NCBI GenBank assembly: GCA_025716815.1
Contig: JAIXMN010000031.1
Span: 1 to 64,000, forward strand
DNA: 64,000 bases
From: Dichotomocladium elegans
Taxonomy: Eukaryota; Mucoromycota; Mucoromycetes; Mucorales; Lichtheimiaceae
Direction of reading: 5' to 3'
Below the pieces are notes generated by a model, which was given only the letters and a program-made list of their open reading frames with translations, had not been told where the DNA came from and did no database searches. Below are positions 46,560-58,464 of the stretch, one piece after another. A program made the translations under genes and the position numbers. The stretch's first letter is position 1; the number at the start of each line of letters is the position of its first letter.

Positions 46560-46908
46560 CTGTACTTTATTATCAAAAATAAATTTCGTAAAGGAGAAAA
46601 GGAAGATTTGGCGTTGTTGAGCGTCAACGGCGGATGCGACAGCAGAAGGGATAGAAAGGAACGGGGGTAGGAGATGACGGTGGACCAACGACAACACCAG
46701 CAGCAGAAGCAACGGATGAAACAAACGGAGGTAGCACCTCGATGACGCCTTGGTAGGAGACCTGCGCGGGTGCAGCCAAACGACGGTCTCACTCAAAGTC
46801 CATATCCTCTCCTCTCGAGACATTTGAGTTAGGCTGATATTGCTATCTACAGAGGATCCGGAATATTAGAAGATTGCAGAATGGAACAAGTCGGTATGAT
46901 AGGGTTGT
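46560..46908 (-). mobile_element. Fanzor 3-prime-like module, second copy
   Basis: The minus strand from 46,908 (TTGTTCCATTCTGCAATCTT) is similar to 27,356 onward on the plus strand for about 300 bp. Both encode REER-W-L...TVVWLHPRRSP in one frame. The far end (46,570-46,600) reads ACGAAATTTATTTTTGATAA, like the region after the Fanzor stop at 34,420-34,450. The HLDTFGVS tail itself is not conserved here. This copy too lies on the 3-prime side of an IS630/mariner-like relic (47,639 onward), with 0.7 kb between. Confidence 0.4.
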
Positions 46909-47638
46909 ATACTGTCCAAGACACGAGAGAAGGAGGATCGATTTGGTGAAGAAAACCAGTTGCCCTAGTCCCCGTTATTTATAATAAAATCGATCCAGGA
47001 CACCCCCATTACATGAATACCATCAAGCTGATTTTAGAAAACTTTTATTCTACCAGCCCAAACGCCACGTCAAAGCCTCTCAAAATATCCTTCCTCCATC
47101 ATAAAAACAAGCCTGCCTGAAATCGAACAAGAATTTCCAGAAATCACCCCTTCCCTTTCCCTGCACGGCACTTGCCTGTGAAGCAACATCCACCTACCAT
47201 CCGACACCGCTTTCCGATATTGATGAGAACACTCTTTCGTCAACCATCAGCCCCTGCGATCATGCTCCTTTGCGCCTTCAGACGCCATGGCGGTCTTGTG
47301 CATACCATCGACTCTTATTAGCATTCATTAGTACGCCCAGAACCGCTTAATCTGCCCTTGTCCTCCATCAATACCATTGCACATACTCGTAATAACCACC
47401 ACCGAAAGCTAACTCACTAAACTCATTATTATGGCATATGCTTTTACACTGCTCACGTCTTTAGTCGGTACCATCTACGGAGATATCAGAGTAAATCAGC
47501 GTCGCGTACTTTACTTACTTTTGCTGTGTATCTAGAAAGGCATATCCCAGTTACTTTCTGCTACGACAATGAGCTAAACATCAGTAAAAGTGAGAGATGA
47601 ATCCTTTGAAATTGCTCAATTTTAAGCTATTCGATGCT
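46909..47638. other. Region without recognisable gene
   Basis: AT-rich sequence between the preceding module and the transposase relic. I see nothing supportable. Confidence 0.5.
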
Positions 47639-49010
47639 TCATTGATTCGCGTCATCAGCGTCTCGCTCCGAGAACATATTGCGTTTTATTTTGCTCTTCA
47701 CAACCGACCAAAACTGTCCAATAGGATTGAGTTCGGATGAATAGGATGGAAGATAGGCGTATTGATATCCTCGAGACTCGCTGTATTTAGAGATATCCTC
47801 AGCCTTAGGAACAGATGCATCATCCATCACCAAACAAGGCCCCTTCATGTGTTCATATTTATCCCTTCATCCATGGTAACCTTAAGAAAGCTGAGATAAT
47901 GCCGAGTTATACTTTCTTTGCTTGTAGCTATGGACTGTCCTGCTCTTTTTTTTTTGGGTTGGTTGTGGTTGTGAAAGTCTCAAGCTACATTTAATGATGC
48001 CTGGTGCCAAAATTGCACCCAAGAAGATAGTTATTTTTGCCCTTGATTTTGCGTACTGTAAATACTGCAGAAGTGCACTTTTTTGGACCATGCCATGTTG
48101 CGCTCCATGTTCATCTGTAATCCAGACTCATAGAGGAAAAACACAGTTTTTTTTTTCTAAAGCCAATGTCATTCATGCCCCATGGGCGTACCCCGTAAAA
48201 TCGCTCTTGGATATTGGCATTAGTGTTTCCTGTCTACAGGCCTGAGATCGAGTCATTTTCAGTGGCAAGTTGCATTCATTTTCCATACTTTGAGACCCTT
48301 CAAAATCTCTGGATCAATTGCTCCATCCGTTGCTCTATATAGGACAATTGACGGATTCTCATCAACCCATTTCTAAAATAGTACTCTTGCGCTCTTCATG
48401 GAGACTACGCAAACGACTTCTGCCTCGACGTATCTTGAAAATGCAGTCAGATCGTGTCTGTTCTGTGATGCCCATCGCTGAACTGGCCGGACATGGATTG
48501 CTAGCTGTTTTGCAAGCAGCTGATGCACCCAAGACCTTCTCAAACAACAGTTTGTAGAATCTGAACTTATCTTTGTCTGTGTACATTGGATAACCGCGCC
48601 TGAATTAGGTTTCGTTCATCTGAATCCTTTCGCTTGGGGATATATATGTAGCAACAAGGTCAGGGTTACATTGCAAGACAGACTACGCAGATATTCTGTG
48701 TGAGAAGAAACGGATTGAATAGAGTACATTTTCTCATCAACGACGTAGTCCATAGGTTCAGTGCAGCCATGCTCATCAATGACATGAGCCTTGGTCACTT
48801 TCATAAAAAAAAAATAGATTGCTCATTTCAGGATGCAAAATGGGCATAAAGAAAAGGATTCAAAAGCAAGAAAGCCGGTTATCATTTATAGAGATGGAAG
48901 CCTCTTTGTGCGACCTCTTTCGCCGTGCATGCGACATTTGCTTTGTCACCACGTGTAAAGATCTATGGGCAAAAGCCGATTTCTATCGTGGTGAAACGGT
49001 GTATGTACAA
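47639..49010 (-). pseudogene. IS630/mariner-like transposase relic
   Basis: On the minus strand the family leader starts near 49,000 (GACAAAGCAAATGTCGCATG), then VTKAHVIDEHGCTEPMDYVV (48,800-48,740). YTDKDKFRFYKLLFEKVLGA follows (48,586-48,530), then a helix-turn-helix remnant. GAILAPGIIKCSLRLSQPQP is near 48,010. The second catalytic block CLVMDDASV keeps its Asp, and YAYLPSYSSELNPIGQFWS has Gly where Glu is expected. Frames break repeatedly. The first catalytic block around 48,110-48,160 is badly eroded. Confidence 0.8.
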
Positions 49011-49032
49011 TAAAATAAAAAAAAGGGTAATG

Positions 49033-52000
49033 TTAATGAGTAGAAGCTAGTACTAGTTGGAAAAGATGGACCCTGTCTGCGGAGTCGCCCTCCACCATGG
49101 ATCCATGCACCTCATTTTCACTGTGATAAGTCAAGCAACAATCTTCACCATGAAATACCTGAACCAACGTTCCCTGATACAACCACACGTCAGAAGTGAA
49201 ATACAAAACAAATGGACAAAGTCATCGCTTACCGTTTTCAATTCACGAATTTCAATTGCGTTTCTGGAAAATGCAATGAGGTGGTCATGGAAAAGAATCA
49301 CGCGTTGAGGCTGACATTCCCATTCGAACAAGCTGACGTGTGTTTTATCAGAGCGGATCACCGAGCCAACCGCATCCACATAATAGACAGAGCGATCGTA
49401 ACAGAGAAGGAAACGCTTCTCAGACAGACAAAATATGGCTAATGCGTTCTGGCCCCTGTGCTGCTGTTTCGGAAGCACTTGATGATTGTTTTCGCCGTCG
49501 ATCTTGATAAAATGATCTCGGCACACCAAGAAGACGTAGTTACCAGCAAGCTGAATTCGCTTGATGCCATCTCGTCGAATTGCCTGGTACGTAGGCAGCC
49601 AATTGGAATGACTTCACGATCAGATCGCGTCACAGAAGTCAGCAAGGAGTCCAATACCTTCATATTTGATCGTTGAACAATGGCCGGCATAACATTTGAT
49701 GAGGATCCAAAATGAGGGGGCGTTTCGAGGAATACGCGATCAGTCCGAGTAAGGAACTCTGGATGGAAGTTCAATCCCGCGACAGTATCTTTATGCTTGT
49801 AGACGAATATCCCGTCCGGACGAACTTCAAAAGAGTCAATATATGGGCAGGGGATATAATTCCGTGAAGAAAGACTGCTCCCTGATGTTTCCAAGACGGC
49901 GTTGATGGATTCAAGAGCAAAGTAAAACAGGGACCCGGCATCTATAGAGCAACATTATTTACCTGCAGTAGATAGGATATGAGAGGATATGTTCGTTCAA
50001 CAAACCTGTGAGGACGAGGAGCCATCCAGCCATAGCGACAATCTGCTTGACTGCTCTCCCATTGGTATTGATAATCGGCCGTGAATAAATATCATCTTCA
50101 CGTTTGACCCAGACACCCTTCTCTGTTCCAATTGCAATCGCCTTTTCGCCCAGTGGAGTACTGCATATGATTCCGCTACTACCTCCTCCATTTTTCCCCA
50201 GCGGTCTCCTGAAGGTAGCGGCATCAATTGTTATCTTCTTAAATGGCCCTTTCCTCTTCAAATCGTTGATTCCCGAAATAATAGCCTGGTTCAACTTTAC
50301 TTTTGTATCCTCGTCGCATGTGAATCTGAGCTCTTCCTCGCTACGTTTGTATAAATGTGAAAAGCCAACAATGTAAACGCTGTTTGAGGTCCTGGTAAAA
50401 GACCACTGGAGCATGAGGAGCGGAATTGGGGTTGTCTTTATCTGATGCGTTACTCCGTTATCGTTCGATTTTGTCACAAGCAGCGCGTGATCAAGGATAT
50501 GCACGTAACGGTAACTGGAACGCATGATCCCGAACTTGTTAATACTCGAGTACTTAAGTTTGCCCTCCCAAAGAATGCGTCGCTCAGTATGAGTAAGCTT
50601 AAGGTCATAGTATTCTCGGTCTCTGCCACTGTCAATAAGCGATTGCTGAAGCCGAATAACCGAGACACGCTTAGCGGCGTCCCTCATCGAACCATCTAGG
50701 GTCTCCACAATGCGACGGACCTTGGCATCGCTGTCCTTTAGGGACCTGTGATCAGGATGATTGTTGTGTGTCGTTCTGAGGAGCTTTTGGAGGTGGCCCG
50801 CGTACCCGCAGACGTGGTGGTAGGGTTGTGACACGTAAAGATCACCAGCAGCAGCAGCAGTGGTGTTGCTCCAGGCGAATTGCAAGTCTCGCTGCTGCTC
50901 TAATCGGAGGACAAAGTCCGCAAACATTCTATTATTCCGTTTCTCGGACGCAATGGAAGTATTGGCCAATGGAATATGGGCTGCATAATCTGTCAGGGCA
51001 CTCTCGCATGCAAGTAGGTGAGCGTAAATGAGATCGCCGATCTGCGGAATTGGTCCATTGAGGTACTCGTAGCGCCGATGCTTCAGACTTTCGCAAAATT
51101 CGGTGCTCAAACGGCGAACGGGGTCGAAATATTTGAAGATGTATCCAACAAGCTCGTGGCGTCGGCTTTTGGAGATGATATTATCCCTCTGCAAGGGTGT
51201 AATAATCTTCTACAGAATCTGCATCAAAAAAAAAATGGAAGGAAAATCACAGGAGAAAAGGTCATGTTTTTACCTTCCGCATGAATTCGAACCACTCTTG
51301 GTACCTTTCTTCATACTGGAAGAACTCTTTTATTGCAACTTGTCTCTCTCGTTCATCCAGCTCTGGATATGCTTCCTTGATAGCAGGTGAATTGCGCTCA
51401 CTTGTATCTTCGTCCTATACAGAGGTATATACGGCGGCCGTTCCATAAGCCCTCCGTACCGAATGAACACGGAAATCATGCTATGCAATGCCTTTACCAT
51501 CTGGATATTCTGGAACTGGGAGTTTATCATCTCTAGATCGATGAATGCTGACTATATGTATATTGATAAGCATGGAAATTTGACCCTGTCTAGGATCAAG
51601 AAAAACATTCCTCTTGTGCTTACCCCACGATTGAGATCTTGAAGCATATTGCAAAACTTGTTCGGACAGCTCGGCGAATAACATCTGGGGTCCCCGGGGA
51701 TGCACTTGGGAACGTAACACGGGGCCAGATTAGAGATGACTCCCACTGGGTAAGCCATCTTGTCAATAATATCGGTTCTGAAGCTGTAACACGTGGTATC
51801 TGACCCTCTGGACAGGGAATATTCGTGCTGGGACTTGAAGAGATGAGATTCCATTAGGCGCCTGGCAATCGTGAAGCAATGACCTTGCGTATAGCTCGTA
51901 TTGGGTAATATTGTCTGTAGCACATTCTAATTGAATCATCATCAGTCAATTATCTGCGAATTGGCCAGCGGGGAGGAATAACAGCACGATTGGCATCGCT

Positions 52001-52499
52001 ATTCTCCTGCCTACGAGGAACCATCCCTGTCACCTTCCCCCCCCCGAATCCCCAGAATAGGTCGAAAACCACAGTGGTCATGCGAGGACTATATGAAGTC
52101 ACTGGAACATAGTACTTTCTTTTTTCACCGTTCCTACTTACGATGATATCTTCTCCTGTAAATACGTCGCTTTCTGCTCGTGACTCCAGCAGATGTTGGA
52201 GGCGGGATACAAAGGCCTTTGTGAGTTCAGATAAAATCCAAGATTGCGTATGAGAGGTGCTGGTGAGGATATCGGACTGAAGCAAATCTGCGTTGAATAT
52301 ACTCGTGGCAGTGGACACAGATGGATGCAGGATGGGTGGCATATGGACATCAAAATAATCCAGGCCGGACTCATTGCTGTGATTATTGTGTATTGTTGAT
52401 ATGAAGTCAGGACCAAGGAAGTCGTTCTTTTGTTTACAGTTTGAAGGCCGTTGAGAGGAAGATGGATAAAGGTGTGGATATCACGCTTACCCAAGACAT
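49033..52499 (-). CDS. Rho guanine-nucleotide exchange factor, Rom2-like (DEP-DH-PH-CNH)
   Basis: Exons (minus): 52491-52499, 52142-52426, 51624-51926, 51498-51551, 51274-51414, 50006-51209, 49658-49941, 49233-49583, 49033-49173. All are in phase, 923 residues. A DEP-like domain spans about residues 60-155 (SWILSELTKAFVSRLQ, ARRLMESHLF). A Cys cluster follows (CYVPKC, RCYSPSCP), as in fungal Rom1/2. A diverged DH domain lies at about 200-400 (PELDERERQVAIKEF, ITPLQRDNI), then a PH domain (ERRILWEGKLKY, HILDHALLVTK), then a C-terminal CNH domain (GEKAIAIGTEKGVWV, KRFLLCYDRSVYYVD, LIAFSRNAIEIRELK). Rom2 activates Rho1 for cell-wall integrity and glucan synthesis. The first coding exon is only three codons (MSW), so the start is the least sure part. 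Confidence 0.92.
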
Positions 52500-52676
52500 G
52501 TTCTTTCTCTTTCCTTTATTATAGAGTGCTTTAAGGGAAAAATGGAAGAGAAAGAAAAAGAGGGTGCATCTTTTAAATGGTGAAATCAAAAGATGGCGCA
52601 GCTTTAGGGTTCGCTTAATATGGTCTAGCCACATGACCGTGGCACATTGTGTCGTCTATACACATTATTACCAGGC

Positions 52677-54116
52677 CTAACAATACTGCTTCCACACACA
52701 GAATCCCTGCATGACTTGAATGATACCAAATGCCGCGAAGCAAAGGCTCATCACTGAGAGCCAGACCATGATGAAAGTGAGACTGAACTGCACCGGGTTG
52801 TAATTAAGCTGTTCCTTTGTGTCACGTCGAATAGACTTAAAAAAACTGTAATAGTCTCCCTCTAGCTGAAGGAAGAGGTCGTAGGTCTCCTTCCCAAGGT
52901 CTCTCGCTGCAAACTCACGTCCGGCCTTGATGACATTATTAGTCCACCACGTAAAATCAACGAGGCTTGTCATGTCGGCCGGGATCATGCCGACATCCAC
53001 AGCAATATCAAAGGATCGTTTGTTAGGCACGAGTTTCGACAGCTTGACCATGCTATCGCAGTAGTATTGGAAGATGTAATTTCCATCGTCTGCTACGTCA
53101 GCGTTACGATAACGAAAGTCGAGAAGAGACAATATTTGGACAGAAACATTCTTCTTCTTGATTCGGATACCTCCTTTAATGCGCTGAAAGGCGCTGATAG
53201 AATAGGAGGACTTGTCCAGCTCTTGCAGTGAAGGAATCCGGGGATGTTTGGCTCCATGGGCCGGGCGGCGATAGCGTGCGAGGGCGGCGTTATTGAGCCA
53301 ATAATAGGGTAATGTTCCATGGAAGTCACCCATCATGATATTGGCTGTGTGGATAAACAGTGTGAAATTCTTTTCCCAGGCGACGCTCTCGCTGTGGATC
53401 CCAGAATCTTCGGGAATACGCGTGATGCTACTGTGTTCCAGCTGTAAGCTGCTTTCGCAATCAGTGGTGTGCGGTCGTAGACTGCGAATCAACAGGAAGA
53501 CATCCTGAAGTCCAGCTAGCGAGGCAGGTTGGCACTGTGTCATGTGATCAAAAAGCGGCTCGAGGTCGAGGTCACGAATACGAGCAATCTTGACGCCTCT
53601 GCGATTTTTGAACCGTTCTGCAGCCATCTTAAACAGATCACGGTAGCTTTCAATATTTTTCACTGGAATTGGTGCTGAAGGCTCTTCAGTCAAGTCTTTT
53701 GGGTGATAAAGAGATCCCGATGGTGCATCAGATATGGCGGACTGGGACGCGACCTCTTCTCGGGCCTCGTTAGGACCGGTGAACAGGAACATGCCATCAA
53801 TCAATCCATTGCTGCTTTCTTTGCCTATATCAAGTGTGCTATCGGTGTCTGGCGGCTCACGAGCATACATGGCTTCCCCAGTTTTATCTTTGATATCGGC
53901 GATCAATTGAGACTTGATGTCCTTCATGTATTCAAGCGCCGCAAGCGATACCCGCCTGTAGCTTGGATCGTCTTTAGCGCCAGGGCGGAAGAAGAGAACA
54001 TGATTGAGGTCCTCCTTCGTCAGATGCGAGAGTTCGATTTTTCGCATAGTCATATCGATCTGGACCGCATTCGTTTCAGGGAAGCTCTGCTGCCGCTTGT
54101 TATATTCCATGTTCAC
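52677..54116 (-). CDS. Unrecognised 479-residue protein with C-terminal membrane segment
   Basis: A single open frame of 479 codons has no intron. The N-terminal half is hydrophilic and charged. A middle part resembles a folded domain (VFLLIRSLRP, WEKNFTLFIHTANIMMGDF, ISAFQRIKGGIRIKKKNVSVQ, SLLDFRYRNADVADDGNYIF). A strongly hydrophobic stretch near residues 448-472 (FSLTFIMVWLSVMSLCFAA) suggests a membrane anchor close to the C-terminus. No signal peptide is seen. The length and clean frame argue for a real gene, and it is tandem with the RhoGEF upstream on the same strand. I do not recognise the family. A distant CorA-like or other single-anchor membrane protein is possible but not shown. 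Confidence 0.75.
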   Translation of the reverse strand: MNMEYNKRQQSFPETNAVQIDMTMRKIELSHLTKEDLNHVLFFRPGAKDDPSYRRVSLAALEYMKDIKSQLIADIKDKTGEAMYAREPPDTDSTLDIGKESSNGLIDGMFLFTGPNEAREEVASQSAISDAPSGSLYHPKDLTEEPSAPIPVKNIESYRDLFKMAAERFKNRRGVKIARIRDLDLEPLFDHMTQCQPASLAGLQDVFLLIRSLRPHTTDCESSLQLEHSSITRIPEDSGIHSESVAWEKNFTLFIHTANIMMGDFHGTLPYYWLNNAALARYRRPAHGAKHPRIPSLQELDKSSYSISAFQRIKGGIRIKKKNVSVQILSLLDFRYRNADVADDGNYIFQYYCDSMVKLSKLVPNKRSFDIAVDVGMIPADMTSLVDFTWWTNNVIKAGREFAARDLGKETYDLFLQLEGDYYSFFKSIRRDTKEQLNYNPVQFSLTFIMVWLSVMSLCFAAFGIIQVMQGFCVWKQYC

Positions 54117-54966
54117 GCTTCCTGACAGACTCTGGAACCATTGTCGTGAGGGTATAGGCTCAGTATGATTCTTTTCCCCATTTCATGTCCACCACCCCTC
54201 ACTCCTCAGACGGCCAGCGTTGTAAAATAGTTTACAGAATGTTTACACACGGTACCTATCTTGGTCAGTTGAGGATATAACTCTGGTCGGAATTTTGGAA
54301 AGAAAATAAAGTATGACTGAAGAAGTGGGAAGGAAACTTATTAATATTAGGTGTTGTACAAATTTAAGCACCAGTTCTAGATACTTATTCTAGTCTTCTT
54401 ACGTGTTACTATTTCAGAACGTGCCTTTGGGAACTCGATCTCAATACTACGCGCGACTCGTCACCACACCACTTCATAGGCGATAAAGCTCAGATTGCGC
54501 GTCGTAATCTATGCGCCATGTGATCTGTTTCTCGACAGGAGAAACGCTGCTTATGAATACCTTATACTATCTACTATACACTAACAAGAGGTAATGTTAC
54601 ATTTTGTCAAAAAAGAAAAAGGGTGCAACACTTTTTTTGCTCGTTCAGGTCAACTCGCGAAAAAGGCATGTCTTACTGCGGTAGCTAACGTTGCCAGCTA
54701 AAAACAGGGGGGTTTTACTTGCTCTTCCCCTTCCTCCATTTTTGTCATAGCGTACAATACCTACTCTTGGATCTTAAACGACACCCTACATTGAAAAAAG
54801 GGGAAGATTATTTAAATATGATAATTAGGAAAACCCTTTCTATTATGTTTATTACACAAGAGATGCGACGCTACAAGTACTCTACTACCAGGACGTCCTT
54901 TCTAACCGTCAATACAACGTGTCATTCTAAATTGAGTTTCGCGTGGTATACGGACATAAGAAAAGT
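54117..54966. other. Intergenic region
   Basis: Between the 479-residue gene and the uridine kinase stop. Runs of T and A, no recognisable gene or repeat. Confidence 0.5.
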
Positions 54967-56201
54967 TTACTCAGGCACTTGTTTATATGCACTCGCAGCA
55001 GTTGTTGCGAACACACCCATACTATCATCAACAGGATGTCGTCCCCGGGTCCACAATGGGAGGCGGTGCTTCTTGCAGTGATCTTTCACGGCTCGTGATT
55101 TCAAATGGTCCTCCAAGTGGTTGCTGAGAACCTGCAGCGCTGGCTTATTTTCAGCACCCCGGGGTATAATCACGTCCGCGAACTTCTTTGTCTAGCCATA
55201 TTACGGTTCATTGTATGCATTGGGCCCTATCGTCTGTGTATATAGAGTATATATGACCTACCGGAGATATGAAGTCGTCAAACATGGGTTTGACAAACTC
55301 GACATATTCTGTCAAGACTTCCTTAATTGTCATGACATGCCCATTCCTAGTACGAGGTTGGGTCACTGTTAAAGAGGAATGCAACATTAATGGCGTATTC
55401 TGCACATCGGCATTCATAGACAAGCTTTTCAGTTTACCTCTTTTTATCAAACGCTGGTCACTATCCACGTCGATAAATATCTTCATAAACATCAGATCTC
55501 GAAGTTCTTTAGGGAAGAGGACGAGTGTTCCTTCTACAAGAATTGCATCCACCGGCTCAATGATACGTGTCCCTGACCTGTCGTGAGTAATTTCTATCAG
55601 AAACGATTGATGCACATCATAGATATATCGCCATCTAATACCTCGTGTGAAGCTCAGAGTCCCAAACGGGAACCTCTGCAGGATTTCCTGATAAAAGTGT
55701 AACAATAGTTTCTTGTAACAATTTGAAGTCGAAGGCATCTAAGGAATAGAGGAGAAAACAGTCAGAGGGATAAACCCACCCCTTTTCTTGTTCGTCATGT
55801 ACCAGGATGATCAAGGTTGAAAGCACCATTCTCGTATTGCTCACGTTCCTCGGGCGTTATTTCTCGATAGAAATCGTTAAGGCTTATTATGGCAGCTTTG
55901 GCTGAGTAGGTCTCGTTAAGCTGGGACATGAGAAGCTCACATACATCGCGCTATTTTAAAGTGTGGGAAACGGTCTTAGAAACAAAATGCGCAAAGCAAT
56001 GTGATTGGCAATGTCGTTCGGTAGTACCTTTCCTGCGTTAGCACCTCCGGCCACAGCAACAACCATAGGCGACTGCAATGAGACCTTAAAATAGCTATTA
56101 TCAGGATCTAGAGTTAGATTGATCGCAGCTGCATTCAATCAGAAGCATAGAAGGCAGGCATAAGACCTTGGATCTGCGTAGGGTGTGGCGTCGATGGACA
56201 T
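54967..56201 (-). CDS. URK1: Uridine kinase
   Basis: Seven exons (minus): 56167-56201, 56028-56094, 55803-55950, 55642-55738, 55438-55577, 55262-55365, 54967-55191. They give 271 residues, all introns 64-77 nt. SPMVVAVAGGANAGK is the P-loop, LNDFYRE and DHPDAFDF are the nucleoside-binding blocks, PVDAILVEGTLVLFP is Walker-B-like, and IFIDVDSDQRLIKR and [30 protein letters not shown] are typical of uridine/cytidine kinases (salvage of uridine to UMP). By this model the residue after the P-loop Lys is Arg, not Ser/Thr as usual, and the exon-2 to exon-3 junction falls exactly there. Either the junction is slightly different or the substitution is real. The Arg/Asp lid region (TQPRTRNGH) is shorter than usual. 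Confidence 0.93.
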
Positions 56202-56269
56202 GGGGGTGATTGTGATAGGCGGAAGAAGAACAAGCTACCAAATTATATACTCCAGACGCCCCGATTTCC

Positions 56270-56722
56270 TTTTTCAACTCATCAAAAACTTTCTGATCTG
56301 GTTGCGCTGGTCATTCTCATCCACCATGCTCTTCAAGAGACAAAGCGGATTGCAGAACCAGAAGAGATACATTACGAGTTTAAATACGAAAATGTATAAG
56401 GCAGTTGCATATCGGATGCCGTATATGCGTCAGTATACAATCCGTTCCTGAGCATCTGATCTATCAGCCTCAAGTATCGATAATGGGCTTCATTGACGAG
56501 TGACGTAATTGAGATCAGGATTTAAGCAATGATGAAATTGTTCATTTTAAGGACATCTCCCGGGCATCTTCCACCTGATTGTAAAATCAAAAGCATATGA
56601 TATCATCGTATTTGCGGTGATGGGGATAGAAAAGTAGTACACTCCGCGAACAGTATGCAGAAGCGTATGGCACCAAAAATACAACCCAAGAGCAGTACAC
56701 GACGATAAAGGTTCTCCATCCT
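56270..56722 (-). other. Possible small membrane-protein gene, model unresolved
   Basis: An ATG at about 56,722 opens MENLYRRVLLLGCIFGAIRF, a hydrophobic helix. A later stretch (56,400-56,270) encodes LYIFVFKLVMYLFWFC then KSMVDENDQRNQIRK and a stop. Plausible introns could join them, but I could not build one consistent model. It lies between the uridine kinase start and the RRM gene. It may be coding or chance. Confidence 0.25.
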
Positions 56723-56979
56723 GATACGGCAATGACATGAGTACGGTCATTTATAGGTGTATACTCGATTCAATTCAAGGCTAACTGATGGAAGACGGAC
56801 GGACAAGACGGAGTGGAATTGTGTCGGCCGGAGTAGCACACCCAAAGGTGGCAAAGGTCGGGGGTGGGGGTGTTAGTGAGGAGGGGTTGGGGGGGGGAAA
56901 GAATTAGCCGGCGTAATAAAAAGCCGGGTTGTCTCTCTCTTTCTTCCTCTCAGCAAAACCGATCTGTTGTGTGTACATC

Positions 56980-57536
56980 ATGGCGAGTGAACCGACCGGT
57001 GTGTTGCCCTCCTTTTCATCGTCTTTCGATACTCGCATACATCCGCTCTCATCATCCCCGTCATCTTGCCTTCCTACAGGCACTCCCCCACCGACCGCTT
57101 CCACACAGCCCAATGGAACCAATCCTTCTTTTGACGATGTCACAACGATCTTTGTCGTAGGCTTCCCCGATGATATGACGGAGAGAGAGTTTCAAAATAT
57201 GTTTACCTTTTCCCTCGGATTTGAAGCGGCATCGCTGAAATGGCACAGCAAGGATCAAGAAGATGAGAGTGCGGCCAGTGCAACAAGCAAAAAGCAGATG
57301 GTATGTACACTGGGGCCGAATATTCGTACGACTATCCTACCAAGACATTATCTTATGATGCATACATAGATTGGTTTTGCGCGGTTTCGCACTCGGTTGG
57401 AGGCGATGGAGGCAGTGGAAGTATTAAATGGCAAACGGGTGGATCTGGAACGAGGCACTCTACTCAAGGCCGAGATGGCGAAAAAGAATTTGCATATTAA
57501 ACGAGGGTCTGTCGTTCCTACAGCGGCTACCCAAGG

Positions 57537-57571
<35 letters not shown>

Positions 57572-58464
57572 TCACAAATGTGGTGAACACCGCCACTACC
57601 ACTGCGGCTGATTCGATCTCATCGCCTTTGAGCATCCTTTCCAAAAAGATGAGTTTTCAGCCTTCATCATACGAGGCATTCTCGCCCTTGCCGAGTGATC
57701 TCTTGTCGCCGGTCGACTATTATAAGACAGACCCCTTCGCCAAGGATCCCTTCCAGAACTGTTCAGTGCCAGCAACACCAGTGTTCAATGATGCCATCTT
57801 CGGTCTTAGATCGCAGTCATTTGATGCGCGCAGCATAGACCTCATGTCTCCGCCCCGTAGTTTTGGCCTGATCCCTCCTCCGAGAATGAGTAAGGCTGTG
57901 CAGGAAGCTACCAACATCGATCCATTCAACTACCTCAGCAAGTCCTCACCGGTGCCAACGGAGCGCGCATTCAGCACGTCGTCTCCGCCGCCAACCTCTA
58001 CATCATCCATCCTCGGCAATGGAAGCAGTATCACTGAGACGACTCCCATTACACGCCGTCTTGGTTCCCTGTCGATTCAAACAAACAATTTTCCCACCGA
58101 GTTCCGGTCTCCCAGCTTGTCATCACCGAGCTATAATAATCGCTCGTTTAATCCGGCTGATCAGAATCCTCCCTGTAATACCCTCTACGTTGGTAACTTG
58201 CCTCCAAACACGAGCGAGGAAGAGCTTCGTGCCCTGTTCAGTAAATGCCATGCCTTCAAGAGGATGTCGTTCCGCAACAAGGCACAGGGACCCATGTGCT
58301 TTGTCGAATTCGAAGATGTCCATTTTGCGAACCAGGCGATGAATGAACTTCAAGGTTATTGTCTCTCCAATTCGGTCAAGGGAGGTATCCGCTTGTCGTT
58401 TAGCAAGAACCCGCTCTTCATTAAACCAAACAAGGCCGCCAAAGAAGCGGAAAGCGCCAACTGA
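56980..58464 (+). CDS. RNA-binding protein with two RRMs, Scw1/Whi3-like
   Basis: Two exons (56980-57300, 57370-58464) give 471 residues. RRM1 begins TTIFVVGFPDDMTEREFQNMF and continues over the intron (IGFARFRTRLEAMEAVEVLNG). A long low-complexity Ser/Pro linker follows, containing a poly-Ala run encoded by GCT repeats (57,535-57,572). RRM2 (NTLYVGNLPPNTSEEELRALF, GPMCFVEFEDV) ends near residue 455. The first RRM wording FVVGFPDDM-REF-NMF is typical of the Whi3/Whi4/Scw1 family, which binds mRNAs for cyclins and septation/cell-wall proteins. The start ATG at 56980 gives MASEPTG; an upstream in-frame ATG at 56929 is less likely. Confidence 0.93.
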
